Below are positions 1 to 6,670 of a stretch of DNA of 10,894 nucleotides, one piece after another. The notes under the pieces were generated by a model. The model was not told where the DNA came from and searched no databases. It saw only the letters and a list, made by a program, of their open reading frames with translations. Position 1 is the first letter of the stretch. Each line of letters starts with the position of its first letter. Source of the stretch: Betaproteobacteria bacterium (GTDB lineage Bacteria > Pseudomonadota > Gammaproteobacteria > Burkholderiales > SG8-41). Position numbers and translations under genes: made by a program. Where the stretch lies: positions 1 to 10,894 of the forward strand of contig JAIOOZ010000085.1 in assembly GCA_021414185.1 (NCBI GenBank), written 5' to 3'.

Positions 1-31
1 GGCGAAGGGAGGAAGGGAATACGCTGCCGCA

Positions 32-979
32 TTATCTTGAAACCTGCGCGGCGAGGTAGCGCTGTCCGCGCGGATGCGGCGCCATTTCCGCCGCGGCATC
101 GCGCGCCGGGCGCTTGCCGTCGCGCGCCTGCGCGCGGTGCCTGATGCGGCGGCCGTGCGGATCGAACGGGTCGCGGTGATGCATGACGCAGCGGTTGTCC
201 CACACCGCCACGTCGCCAACGCGCCATTGATGGTGCCACGCCAGAAAATCCTGCGTGGCGTGCGCCCACAACGTGTCGAGCAGTGCTTCCGACTCCGCAA
301 CCTCCAGCCCGTGGATATAGGCGTTGCGCCGCCGGCCCAGGTACAGCGCATTGCGTTTCGTTTCCGGATGCGTGCGTATCAGCGGATGCGTAGCACCCGG
401 GCATTTACGCACGTCGGTTACCGGCGTGAAGCCCTCACGCAGTTCGCCGCCCGCGGTGTAGGTGATGTCCTGGTTCGCGGTCAGCGTATCGATGCGGCTG
501 CGCAGTTCCGGCGGCAGAGTCTCCAGCGCGAGATACATATTGGAGAAACCAGTATTGCCGCCCGCCAGCGGAATTTCCAGCGCCTGCAGCACGCTCGCCG
601 ACGGCGGCTGGTCGCGGTAGGACGTATCGGAGTGCCACAGTACCTCGTCGTCGCCGAGACCACCGATCGGCACGCCTTTCTCGCGAATGTTCGAAATCAC
701 GGAAATATGCTTGTTATAGCGCGGCGCCTGTCCCTTGCTGACGATGGGCACCTCGTCGAGAACGCCGAAGCGGGAGCTGAAAGCCGTCAGGTCGTCATCG
801 CCGATCTGCTGCCCGCGTATCACGATCACCAGATGCTCGAGCCACGCCGCGTGGATGACGGCAAACGCGGCATCGTCGAGATGGCGCAGATCGACACCCG
901 TCACATAGGCGCCGAGTGCGTACGGCAGTGGTTCGACCTTGATACCGGCCGACGTCTGCGGAAGTACGGTTGCGTTCAT
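32..979 (-). CDS. TauD/TfdA family Fe(II)/2-oxoglutarate-dependent dioxygenase
   Basis: Predicted cytoplasmic non-haem iron enzyme of 315 residues that would oxidise a small organic substrate with O2 and 2-oxoglutarate, releasing succinate and CO2. Seen: the proximal iron ligands sit in WHSDTS (His116, Asp118). The distal ligand lies in WDNRCVMHH, with His267 best placed by comparison with TauD and TfdA. An arginine-rich RRIRHR segment (277-282) fits the 2-oxoglutarate carboxylate-binding site. Length is close to the 280-300 usual for the family. The start at 979 is chosen because GGAGGAG lies just upstream. The frame stays open further upstream but would run into the divergent receptor gene. 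The C-terminal stretch resembles TfdA (2,4-D dioxygenase) more than TauD, but the family has many substrates, so taurine or 2,4-D should not be assumed. It is head-to-head with a Bug receptor 133 bases away, which suggests a shared uptake/catabolism unit. Confidence 0.9.
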   Translation of the reverse strand: MNATVLPQTSAGIKVEPLPYALGAYVTGVDLRHLDDAAFAVIHAAWLEHLVIVIRGQQIGDDDLTAFSSRFGVLDEVPIVSKGQAPRYNKHISVISNIREKGVPIGGLGDDEVLWHSDTSYRDQPPSASVLQALEIPLAGGNTGFSNMYLALETLPPELRSRIDTLTANQDITYTAGGELREGFTPVTDVRKCPGATHPLIRTHPETKRNALYLGRRRNAYIHGLEVAESEALLDTLWAHATQDFLAWHHQWRVGDVAVWDNRCVMHHRDPFDPHGRRIRHRAQARDGKRPARDAAAEMAPHPRGQRYLAAQVSR

Positions 980-1024
980 TGCTCCTCCAACTGTGCCCGT
1001 TTTACGAAACATCGCGCTTTGGGA

Positions 1025-1034
1025 ATCGCGCGAT
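1025..1034. promoter_or_regulatory. 10-bp perfect palindrome between divergent genes (possible operator)
   Basis: ATCGCGCGAT is a perfect 10-base palindrome, and a half copy (ATCGCG) lies 14 bases upstream at 1011-1016. It is in the 133-base divergent spacer between the dioxygenase and the Bug receptor, where a shared regulator would bind. No regulator gene is adjacent, and CG-rich palindromes are common in high-GC DNA, so this is weak. Confidence 0.25.
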
Positions 1035-1099
1035 AGCTGCCGACCGGATTTGCCTCTATGATAGCGCATCACGCTGCCATTCAAAAAATACGTTCCACC

Positions 1100-1107
1100 C
1101 TGGAGGA
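1100..1107 (+). promoter_or_regulatory. Ribosome binding site of the first Bug receptor
   Basis: GGAGGAG lies about six bases before the ATG at 1113. It fixes this start over the other in-frame ATG codons downstream. Confidence 0.7.
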
Positions 1108-1112
1108 GTCCG

Positions 1113-2129
1113 ATGAATCGCTGCAACCCGCGAGCAGCTGCTGCTCGAAATAACTTTGCGCGCGTTGCGCTCGCATTCGCCTGCATGGTCGCCGCGGCGC
1201 CGCTCGCCGCCGCTGACTGGAAGCCGGCGAACCAGATCGAGATCGTGATACCTAATTCTCCCGGCGGCGGCAATGATGCGGTGGGACGGCTGCTGCAAAA
1301 GCTGCTGCAGGACCGCAAGCTGATCCCGACGCCCGCCATCGTGTCGAATAAACCGGCCGGCGGCGGCAGCGCGACGCTGGCCTTTCTCGGGCAAAAGCCG
1401 AACGACCCGCACTACCTCGCGGTGGTATCGATCACCCAGCAGTTGAATTACATCACCGGCACGCAGACGCAAAGCTACCGCGACTTCACGCCGCTGGCGA
1501 CCATGATCGGCGACTTCATCGGCTTCGCGGTGCGCGCCGATTCGCCCATCACTTCGGGCAAAGACCTGCTTGAGCGCCTGAAGAAAGACCCCTCATCGCT
1601 GTCCGCAGGCATCACCGCCCTCGGCGGCAACAACCATATAGCGTACGTGCTGGCGGCGCGGTCCGGCGGCGTCGACACGAAGAAGCTGAAGACGCCGGTG
1701 TTCCAGTCGTCGGGCGACTCGATGACGGCGCTGCTCGGCGGCCATATCGACATGCATATCGGCAGCGTTGGCCCGCTCGCCAAGCAGCTCGAAGCCGGCA
1801 AGGTGCGTATCCTCGCGATCACTTCCGACCAGCGCCTGACCGGGCCGCTCGCCGCCATCCCGACCTGGAAAGAGCAAGGCATCGCCGGCACGTTCAACAC
1901 CTGGCGCGGCTTCTGGGCGCCGAAAGGGCTCACGCCCGAGCAGACCGCCTACTGGAACGACGTGTTCGAAAAACTCTCGCGCGATCCGCAATGGAAGGAG
2001 AACCTCGCGCAGAACCTGTGGGAGAACGATTACCGCAACAGCCGCGACACGCTGAAGTACCTCGACGCGCTGCACGTCGAGCTGCGCGACGTGCTCAAAG
2101 ACCTCGGGCTCGCGAAAAAACTGGATTGA
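1113..2129 (+). CDS. Bug/TctC family periplasmic substrate-binding receptor (divergent member)
   Basis: Predicted periplasmic receptor of the tripartite tricarboxylate transporter type, 338 residues. Seen: a long N-terminus with arginines at 7, 12 and 17, a hydrophobic core (about 18-34), and a likely signal-peptidase site near AAA-D around residue 35. The family signature follows as SPGGGNDAVGR (49-59), which keeps the conserved Asp55. The protein is a distant member: the usual YPxKPI start of the mature protein is replaced by WKPANQIE, and the common VPYKG motif is absent (QSSGD occupies that area). Family members bind carboxylates or related small acids. The ligand here is unknown. No TctA or TctB gene lies nearby. 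The downstream end runs into an octamer repeat array that separates it from the convergent second receptor. Confidence 0.85.
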   Translation: MNRCNPRAAAARNNFARVALAFACMVAAAPLAAADWKPANQIEIVIPNSPGGGNDAVGRLLQKLLQDRKLIPTPAIVSNKPAGGGSATLAFLGQKPNDPHYLAVVSITQQLNYITGTQTQSYRDFTPLATMIGDFIGFAVRADSPITSGKDLLERLKKDPSSLSAGITALGGNNHIAYVLAARSGGVDTKKLKTPVFQSSGDSMTALLGGHIDMHIGSVGPLAKQLEAGKVRILAITSDQRLTGPLAAIPTWKEQGIAGTFNTWRGFWAPKGLTPEQTAYWNDVFEKLSRDPQWKENLAQNLWENDYRNSRDTLKYLDALHVELRDVLKDLGLAKKLD

Positions 2130-2131
2130 AA

Positions 2132-2323
2132 GCCGTGAGAGAGCGTGAGGGCGGGAGGGCGTGAGGTCGTAAGTGGGTAATAGCCTTTCACGCCCTCACG
2201 CCCTCACGCCCTCCCGCTCTCGCGCCCCCCCGCTCTCGCGCCCTCCCGCCCTCGCGACCTCACGCCCTCGCGACCTCACGCCCTCGCGCCCTCCCGCCCT
2301 CGCGCCCTCGCGCCCTCGCGGCT
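2132..2323. repeat. Octamer tandem array with inverted partner, between convergent genes
   Basis: From 2188 to 2323 there are about 17 contiguous copies of an 8-base unit, consensus TCRCGCCC, in perfect 8-base phase. Variants include TCACGCCC, TCGCGCCC, TCCCGCCC, TCGCGACC and TCCCGCTC. Bases 2132-2170 hold about four units of the same octamer on the opposite strand, so the two parts can fold into a large hairpin with a loop near 2171-2187. The array begins three bases after the stop of the first Bug gene and ends about 20 bases from the stop of the convergent second one. It may act as a bidirectional transcription barrier, but it has no U-tract, so this is inference. Confidence 0.85.
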
Positions 2324-2342
2324 TCTCGGGTGCTTATTACGC

Positions 2343-3311
2343 TCAATCGACCCGCGCGCCGGTCGCTTTGACGACCTTCTCCCATTTTTCGATTTCGGAC
2401 GCCAGGAGCTCTGCCGCCTGCGCGGGCGTGCCCGATTTGATGGTGGCGCCGTGGCTCAACAACCGCGTGCGCACCGCATTGTCGTCCAGCGACTTGTTCA
2501 ACTCACTGTTCAACCGGGTGATGACGGCCGGCGGCGTGCGCACAGGCACCAATATCCCCCACCACGAACTCGCCTCGAACCCGGGATAGCCGGACTCGGC
2601 AAACGTCGCCAGTTGCGGTGCGGCTTCGGAACGTTGCGCGCTGCCGATGGCGATGCCGCGCAGCCTGCCGGAATCGATATGAGGCTTCAGCGAAGTGATG
2701 TTGTCCGTCACCAACGGCACGAATCCGGCCATCGTATCGACGATTGCCGGGCCGGCGCCCTTGTACGGGATGTGCGTGAGGTCGGCCTTCGAGAAAAGTT
2801 TGAACAACTCGATGCCGAAATGCGAAGCCGTGCCTATGCCGGGGCTGGCGAAATCGATCTTGCCCGCCCGCGTGTGCGTAAGCGCGGCCAGCTCTTTGGC
2901 GTTGCGCGCGGGCAATGACGGATGCGCCGCGAGCACCACCGGGATCACCGCTATCAGCCCCGCCGATGCGAAATCCTTGCGCGTGTCGTAAGAGAGTTTC
3001 GAATACAGGCTGTGATTGATCGCCTGAGTGGTGACGGTCTGTATCAACACCGTGTAACCGTCAGCGGGCGCGCTCGCCACCAGACCGGCCGCCAGCGTGG
3101 TGCCGGCGCCGCCGCGAAAATCGACGATGAACTGCTGCCCGATCAGCTCGCCCATGCGCGGCGTGATGCTGCGCGACAGGAATTCACCGGTGCCGCCTGG
3201 CGCGAAAGGCACCACCATGCGTATCGGCTTCGTTGGATAGTTTTGCGCGGTAGCGGGCATGGCGGACGCCGCGAGCAGCAGCGCGGCCAGTGGCGTGCAG
3301 AGCTTGTGCAT
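2343..3311 (-). CDS. Bug/TctC family periplasmic substrate-binding receptor
   Basis: Predicted exported receptor of 322 residues. Seen: a classic signal peptide (MHK, then hydrophobic 7-19, cleavage near ATA-Q at 21-23). The canonical mature start follows as NYPTKPIRMVVPFAPGG (24-40). Later family blocks are DGYTVL, SPGIGTASH and HIPYKGAG. The start at 3311 is chosen because GGAGGAATTC lies directly upstream and the signal peptide begins there. An upstream open extension would carry the frame to 3461, across the spacer. One oddity is that the aspartate usually found in the PGGxxD ligand loop is Glu43 (PGGTGEF). Head-to-head with the opine-type dehydrogenase across 149 bases, and convergent with the first Bug gene. 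Its ligand may be the substrate of the neighbouring dehydrogenase, but this is unproven. Confidence 0.93.
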   Translation of the reverse strand: MHKLCTPLAALLLAASAMPATAQNYPTKPIRMVVPFAPGGTGEFLSRSITPRMGELIGQQFIVDFRGGAGTTLAAGLVASAPADGYTVLIQTVTTQAINHSLYSKLSYDTRKDFASAGLIAVIPVVLAAHPSLPARNAKELAALTHTRAGKIDFASPGIGTASHFGIELFKLFSKADLTHIPYKGAGPAIVDTMAGFVPLVTDNITSLKPHIDSGRLRGIAIGSAQRSEAAPQLATFAESGYPGFEASSWWGILVPVRTPPAVITRLNSELNKSLDDNAVRTRLLSHGATIKSGTPAQAAELLASEIEKWEKVVKATGARVD

Positions 3312-3312
3312 G

Positions 3313-3321
3313 AATTCCTCC
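3313..3321 (-). promoter_or_regulatory. Ribosome binding site of the second Bug receptor
   Basis: On the minus strand GGAGGAATTC immediately precedes the ATG at 3311. This strong Shine-Dalgarno supports the shorter start. Confidence 0.7.
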
Positions 3322-3460
3322 TTGGGATAAACCTGATCTGCGTCCGGTTTCGCGGGCGCACCGCGACAACGGCACGCCCACCCCGCACGATACAACAATA
3401 CGCCGGAGCGCGGCCGCGGCGAGGTTAAACTATGCAAATGTTCTCTCGCGCAGCGCAGCA

Positions 3461-4564
3461 ATGACCATCAAAACCGTCGCCATCGTCGGCGCCGGCCCCG
3501 GCGGCTTTCGCCTCGTCGCCAACCTCGGGCTTGCGGGTTATCGCCTGCGGTTGAACGACATCGACGACGCGAAGCTCACCGCGATCCGCGCGCGCGGCGG
3601 CATCGACGTCGAAGGCACACCCGGCGGTTTCGCGCCGCTCGAACTCGCAACGACCGATCTCGGCGCGACCATCGCCGGCGCCGACCTGATCATCGTCGTG
3701 TCGGGCGGCAACACCCAACCCGGTGTCGCGCGCGCATTGGCGCCTCTGCTCGTAGACGGACAGACCATATTGCTGATGCAGGGCAACACCGGCGGCTCGC
3801 TCATCGTGCGGCGCGAACTCGACCGTGCCGGCTGCCGCGCCGACATCGAACTGGCGGAGACCGATACCTATCCTTACGCGATGCGCGCGCTTGGGCCGAC
3901 CAAGATGCGGCAGACGACACAAAAGCGCTGGATGCAGATCGCCGCGTTTCCGGGCAACCGCAGCGTAGCGGCGCACAAACGCATCGGACCGCTGTTCCCG
4001 CAATCGATCGCAGCACCCGACATCCTGCACACCGGACTCATGAACGTGAATGCGATCCTTCATGTCGCCAACTGCCTCGCCAGTGCGGCGCGCATCGAGC
4101 GCGGCGGCGGGCACCTGTTTTACGGTGAAGGCGTAACGGCAGCGGTGGCGAATCTCTATACGGCCATAGACGCCGAGCGCATGGCTATTGCGGCAGCGCT
4201 CGAAGTCAAGGTGCCCAGCCTCGCCGACTGGATAGAGCGCGCCTACAACGTGCACGAAACGGACTTAGTGAAGACGTTCCAGCGCCTAAGCGCCGAACCT
4301 GACGGCCCTTACGTCGTGAACAAGGCCGTGGGCACGCTGAACCACAAGTACGTGACGGAAGATGTGCCGACGGGATTGATGCCTATGCAGGAACTCGGCA
4401 CCGCCACCGCGACGCCGACGCTGGCCATCGACACGCTGGTCGAAATGGCGAAGCTGATGACGGGCCGCACGTTTACCGACGAAGCGCGCACACTGGAGCG
4501 CATGGGCCTTGCGGGAATGGGCGCGAAAGAAATCCGTGGCGTAGTGCGCGACGGATTCGGCTAA
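3461..4564 (+). CDS. NAD(P)-dependent opine/octopine dehydrogenase family protein
   Basis: Predicted cytoplasmic oxidoreductase of 367 residues. The family reversibly joins an amino acid and a 2-oxo acid by reductive amination, or runs oxidatively to break down N-carboxyalkyl amino acids. Seen: an N-terminal Rossmann fold with AIVGAGPGG (7-15), an acidic residue at the end of the second strand (LNDID, about 31-35), and a TILLMQGNTGG block (102-112). The C-terminal octopine-dehydrogenase domain has NVNAILH, whose His201 aligns with the catalytic histidine, and EDVPTGL, whose Asp301 fits its acidic partner. These positions are close to the His/Asp dyad known in N-(1-carboxyethyl)-L-norvaline dehydrogenase. 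Length is normal. The start lacks a clear Shine-Dalgarno, but no alternative in-frame ATG lies just upstream. With no opine synthesis or tumour genes around, a catabolic role linked to the divergent Bug receptor is the better guess. The exact substrate is unknown. Confidence 0.87.
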   Translation: MTIKTVAIVGAGPGGFRLVANLGLAGYRLRLNDIDDAKLTAIRARGGIDVEGTPGGFAPLELATTDLGATIAGADLIIVVSGGNTQPGVARALAPLLVDGQTILLMQGNTGGSLIVRRELDRAGCRADIELAETDTYPYAMRALGPTKMRQTTQKRWMQIAAFPGNRSVAAHKRIGPLFPQSIAAPDILHTGLMNVNAILHVANCLASAARIERGGGHLFYGEGVTAAVANLYTAIDAERMAIAAALEVKVPSLADWIERAYNVHETDLVKTFQRLSAEPDGPYVVNKAVGTLNHKYVTEDVPTGLMPMQELGTATATPTLAIDTLVEMAKLMTGRTFTDEARTLERMGLAGMGAKEIRGVVRDGFG

Positions 4565-4600
4565 CCGCGCGCCGCGCAACCATTCCGCGGGCAATAGCCG

Positions 4601-4640
4601 CTTCGTTACGCTTGACGTAACGGATAACGAAGGGTAGTCT
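4601..4640 (+). promoter_or_regulatory. higBA promoter with nested inverted-repeat operator
   Basis: A -35 box TTGACG (4612-4617) and a possible -10 box TAGTCT (4635-4640) are separated by 17 bases. Two inverted repeats overlap it. CGTTACG/CGTAACG (4604-4610 and 4616-4622) has a 5-base loop, and CTTCGTTA/TAACGAAG (4601-4608 and 4625-4632) is perfect over 8 bases. They cover the -35 box and spacer, which is where a HigA-type antitoxin would bind to repress its own operon. The predicted transcription start falls almost at the higB ATG (4647). Confidence 0.6.
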
Positions 4641-4646
4641 GCGCGC

Positions 4647-4931
4647 ATGATCGTCAGCTTTCGCGACAAGCGCACCCGGGAATTCGCGCAAGGCAAGTAC
4701 ACAAAAGCGTTCTCGGGATTCGCCCGGCAAGCCGAATTAAAACTCGATCAATTGGAGGCCGCCACGTCATCGCGCGATCTCATGGCGCTCCCGGGCAATC
4801 ACTTCGAAGCTCTTAAAGGCGGTCGTAAGGGGCAATACAGTATTCGGATCAACGACCAGTGGCGAATCTGTTTTGAATGGCCGGACCGCTCACCGGGTCC
4901 AGTCAATGTAGAAATCGTGGACTATCACTAA
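4647..4931 (+). CDS. higB: HigB family toxin (RelE-fold mRNA interferase)
   Basis: Predicted 94-residue toxin. Members of this RelE-superfamily group cleave mRNA, usually on the ribosome, and are neutralised by the HigA partner. Seen: the family N-terminus MIVSFRDK, the central block LKGGRKGQYSIRIN (56-69) rich in basic residues, QWRICFEW (71-78), and the C-terminal VDYH (91-94). The block carries Arg60, Lys61, Arg67 and Arg73, and His94 ends the protein; these are the sort of residues used for RNA contact and catalysis. Length equals the usual 92-94, so the toxin looks intact. There is only a weak AAGGG about 12 bases before the ATG, so translation may be leaderless or weak. It precedes the antitoxin by 11 bases, in the toxin-first order typical of higBA. 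Confidence 0.93.
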   Translation: MIVSFRDKRTREFAQGKYTKAFSGFARQAELKLDQLEAATSSRDLMALPGNHFEALKGGRKGQYSIRINDQWRICFEWPDRSPGPVNVEIVDYH

Positions 4932-4942
4932 GGGACCAGCAT

Positions 4943-5371
4943 ATGGCACGCAGCGCGATCCATCCGGGAGAACATCTTGCAGAACAGTTGCAGGCGCTTG
5001 GAATCAGTTCGTCTGAACTGGGAAGACAATTGCAGGTGCCGACAAACCGGATTACGGGTATTTTGAACGGGCGGCGTAATATTACCGGCGACACCGCCTT
5101 GCGACTCGCCCACTTCTTTGGAACCAGCACGGAATTTTGGCTGAATCTTCAGAAGCTCTACGAACTGCGGCTGGCGGAACAAAAGGTCGGCGCCCTGATC
5201 CGGCGCCTGCCAACGCTGGCAGGGCACGCCAAGGCCCCATCACGCAAAGCAAGAGTGCGCAATCTCGTGAGCGGCGAGCGGGCAAAGAAAACCAACCGCT
5301 ACGTTTCAGCTGGCGCAGTTATGAGCAAGCTGTCCGGCCAGCTCGCCAAGGCCCAGGCTAAATCACGATGA
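4943..5371 (+). CDS. higA: HigA family antitoxin, XRE-type helix-turn-helix, with basic C-terminal tail
   Basis: Predicted 142-residue antitoxin and autorepressor of the higBA operon. Seen: the family opening IHPGEHLAEQL (6-16), a helix-turn-helix around 21-45 (ISSSELGRQL then RITGILNGRR), the hallmark ITGDTALRLAHFFG (47-60), and STEFWLNLQ (62-70). Typical HigA proteins of this type end near residue 95-105. Here about 50 further residues (roughly 90-142) follow, rich in Lys, Arg, Ala and Ser, with no motif I recognise. The start at 4943 is chosen because AAGGGA lies just upstream. The frame is also open to an ATG at 4877 inside higB, but that would give an unusual N-terminus before the conserved block. 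The tail could bind DNA or the toxin, or be dispensable. Confidence 0.92.
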   Translation: MARSAIHPGEHLAEQLQALGISSSELGRQLQVPTNRITGILNGRRNITGDTALRLAHFFGTSTEFWLNLQKLYELRLAEQKVGALIRRLPTLAGHAKAPSRKARVRNLVSGERAKKTNRYVSAGAVMSKLSGQLAKAQAKSR

Positions 5372-5418
5372 GGCTTCGCGGACTTGTTCATCCTTAATCC
5401 CTCCGTGGCCTCGGGCCA

Positions 5419-5450
5419 TCACGCCCTCCCGCCCTCACGCCCTCACGGAA
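5419..5450. repeat. Second copy of the octamer repeat element
   Basis: Four octamer units lie in phase: TCACGCCC, TCCCGCCC, TCACGCCC and TCACGGAA. The first 22 bases are identical to the reverse complement of 2145-2166, in the first octamer array. The element sits in the 82-base gap between the convergent higA and D-2-hydroxyacid dehydrogenase genes. CCGTG at 5403-5407 and CACGG at 5444-5448 can pair around it. Same gene-end setting as the first array. Confidence 0.75.
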
Positions 5451-5453
5451 TTT

Positions 5454-6416
5454 TTACTTCGACTTGCCCGGCAGCGGCTCGCCAGCCATCCAGCTTTTGA
5501 TGGTCTTCAGTGAGTTCACGTAGAACGCCTGCATGTTGTCGTCGACGACGTAGCCGACGTGCGGCGTCAGCACCGCGTTGTCGAGCTTGCGCAGCACGTG
5601 GTCTTTCGCCAGCGGCTCGCTCCAGAATACGTCGAGACCCGCGCCGGCGATTTTTTTCGCCTGCAATGCGCTGATGATCGCCTGCTCGTTAATCAAGGGA
5701 CCGCGTGAGGTGTTGACGAGATAGGCCGTTGGTTTCATCAGGGCGATGTCGGCTGCCGCGACGATGTCCTTGGTCTTGGCGTTGAGCACCATGTGCACCG
5801 ATATCACATCGGATTCCTTGAACAGCGCTTCTTTCGATACGCGGCGCACGTCGACAGCACCGGTGCGCTCGTCAGTGAGGTTCGGGCTCCACGCGATGAC
5901 ATCCATGCCGAACGCGAGGCCGTATTTCGCGACGAAGGTACCGAGGCGCCCGAGGCCGAGCACACCCAGCTTCTTGCCCATCAGAGATTGGGTCATGACG
6001 GTTTCCTGCCACGCGCCCGAACGCATTGCCTTCTCGGATTGCGGCATGCGTTTGAACAGCGCCAGTATCAGCGCCCACGCGACTTCGGAAGTCGAGGCAG
6101 TGCTGGTCGCCACGCCGGGCGCGAACGCGAACGGGATCTTGCGGCGCTCGAGGGCTTCGGAATCTATGCTGGCGTTGCGCCCGCCGGTGCTCACCATCAG
6201 CTTCAGATTAGGCAGCTTGTCGATGACCTCCGCCGGAAAACGCGTCCGTTCGCGCATCGCGATGATGACGTCGTACGGTTGCAGGCGCTTGATGACTTCG
6301 TCCTGCGTCGGGATGTAATCAGCGAATGATTTGACTTCCGTCCCTGCCGGCAAAGATTTCCAATCCGCCGCTTGCATGGCGATTTGCTGGTAGTCGTCGA
6401 GAATGGCGATTTTCAT
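5454..6416 (-). CDS. D-2-hydroxyacid dehydrogenase family protein (NAD-dependent)
   Basis: Predicted cytoplasmic NAD(P)-linked oxidoreductase of 320 residues, interconverting a D-2-hydroxyacid and its 2-oxo acid. Seen: a catalytic domain start (MKIAILDDYQ), VSTGGRNASID (75-85) at the substrate pocket, and a Rossmann fold with GVLGLGRLG (151-159). The catalytic trio is complete: Arg238 in VNTSRGPL, Glu267 in FWSEPL and His286 in LTPHVGY. Length fits the family (310-340). The start at 6416 has GGAGGAAAA directly before it, and the frame's upstream extension to 6473 lacks family sequence. It belongs to the phosphoglycerate/glyoxylate/hydroxypyruvate reductase-like branch, but the substrate cannot be assigned. 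It is head-to-head with the third Bug receptor across 254 bases. Confidence 0.92.
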   Translation of the reverse strand: MKIAILDDYQQIAMQAADWKSLPAGTEVKSFADYIPTQDEVIKRLQPYDVIIAMRERTRFPAEVIDKLPNLKLMVSTGGRNASIDSEALERRKIPFAFAPGVATSTASTSEVAWALILALFKRMPQSEKAMRSGAWQETVMTQSLMGKKLGVLGLGRLGTFVAKYGLAFGMDVIAWSPNLTDERTGAVDVRRVSKEALFKESDVISVHMVLNAKTKDIVAAADIALMKPTAYLVNTSRGPLINEQAIISALQAKKIAGAGLDVFWSEPLAKDHVLRKLDNAVLTPHVGYVVDDNMQAFYVNSLKTIKSWMAGEPLPGKSK

Positions 6417-6487
6417 TTTTCCTCCGTTGGATGCTCCCATTTTAACCGGTGAGCGCAGGCTGCGTTTGACCACGTTGCAGCGATTGC

Positions 6488-6589
6488 TCCTTCCCCTTCA
6501 AGGGGAAGGCCGGGATGGGGATGGGTACACGACTAAAAATCACCAGCAAACCCATCCCCACCTCAATCCTCCCCTTGAAGGGGAGGAAG
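6488..6589. repeat. Long imperfect inverted repeat with palindromic ends (REP/BIME-like)
   Basis: The left arm 6488-6526 and right arm 6550-6589 are largely reverse complements. Each contains its own small palindrome (CCCCTTCAAGGGG on the left, CCCCTTGAAGGGG on the right) plus a CCCATCCCC/GGGGATGGG pair next to the 23-base loop. The form matches extragenic palindromic elements that occur in many copies in proteobacterial genomes. It lies between divergent genes, about 80 bases before the third Bug gene. Its copy number cannot be seen from one window. Confidence 0.75.
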
Positions 6590-6644
6590 AATTTTCTCTA
6601 CTCCTAACTCCGCCCTCCGCACCCCTCCCGGCTCCTCAAACGCA

Positions 6645-6662
6645 TACAATATACGAAGGAGG
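6645..6662 (+). promoter_or_regulatory. Possible -10 box and strong ribosome binding site of the third Bug receptor
   Basis: AAGGAGG (6656-6662) is a near-perfect Shine-Dalgarno about eight bases before the ATG at 6671. TACAAT (6645-6650) would make a good -10 box, but no matching -35 is visible 17 bases upstream. The Shine-Dalgarno is firm and the promoter is tentative. Confidence 0.45.
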
Positions 6663-6670
6663 AAATCGCA

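Noticed and set aside
74..1036. Long plus-strand open frame opposite the dioxygenase gene
   Set aside because: Arginine-rich low-complexity translation with no family motifs, lying fully antisense to a clear TauD/TfdA gene. Typical shadow frame in high-GC DNA.
980..1339. N-terminal extension of the dioxygenase frame
   Set aside because: It would overlap the divergent Bug gene and has no homology to the family. GGAGGAG before 979 marks the real start.
2188..2323. CRISPR array
   Set aside because: Units are 8 bases with no spacers between them and no cas genes are near, so it is a simple tandem repeat.
2173..2589. Plus-strand open frame through the octamer array
   Set aside because: Its first part is simply the translated tandem repeat (SRP/PS-rich) and the rest is antisense to the second Bug gene.
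3425..4255. Minus-strand 276-residue frame
   Set aside because: Antisense shadow of the opine-type dehydrogenase, with no recognisable motif.
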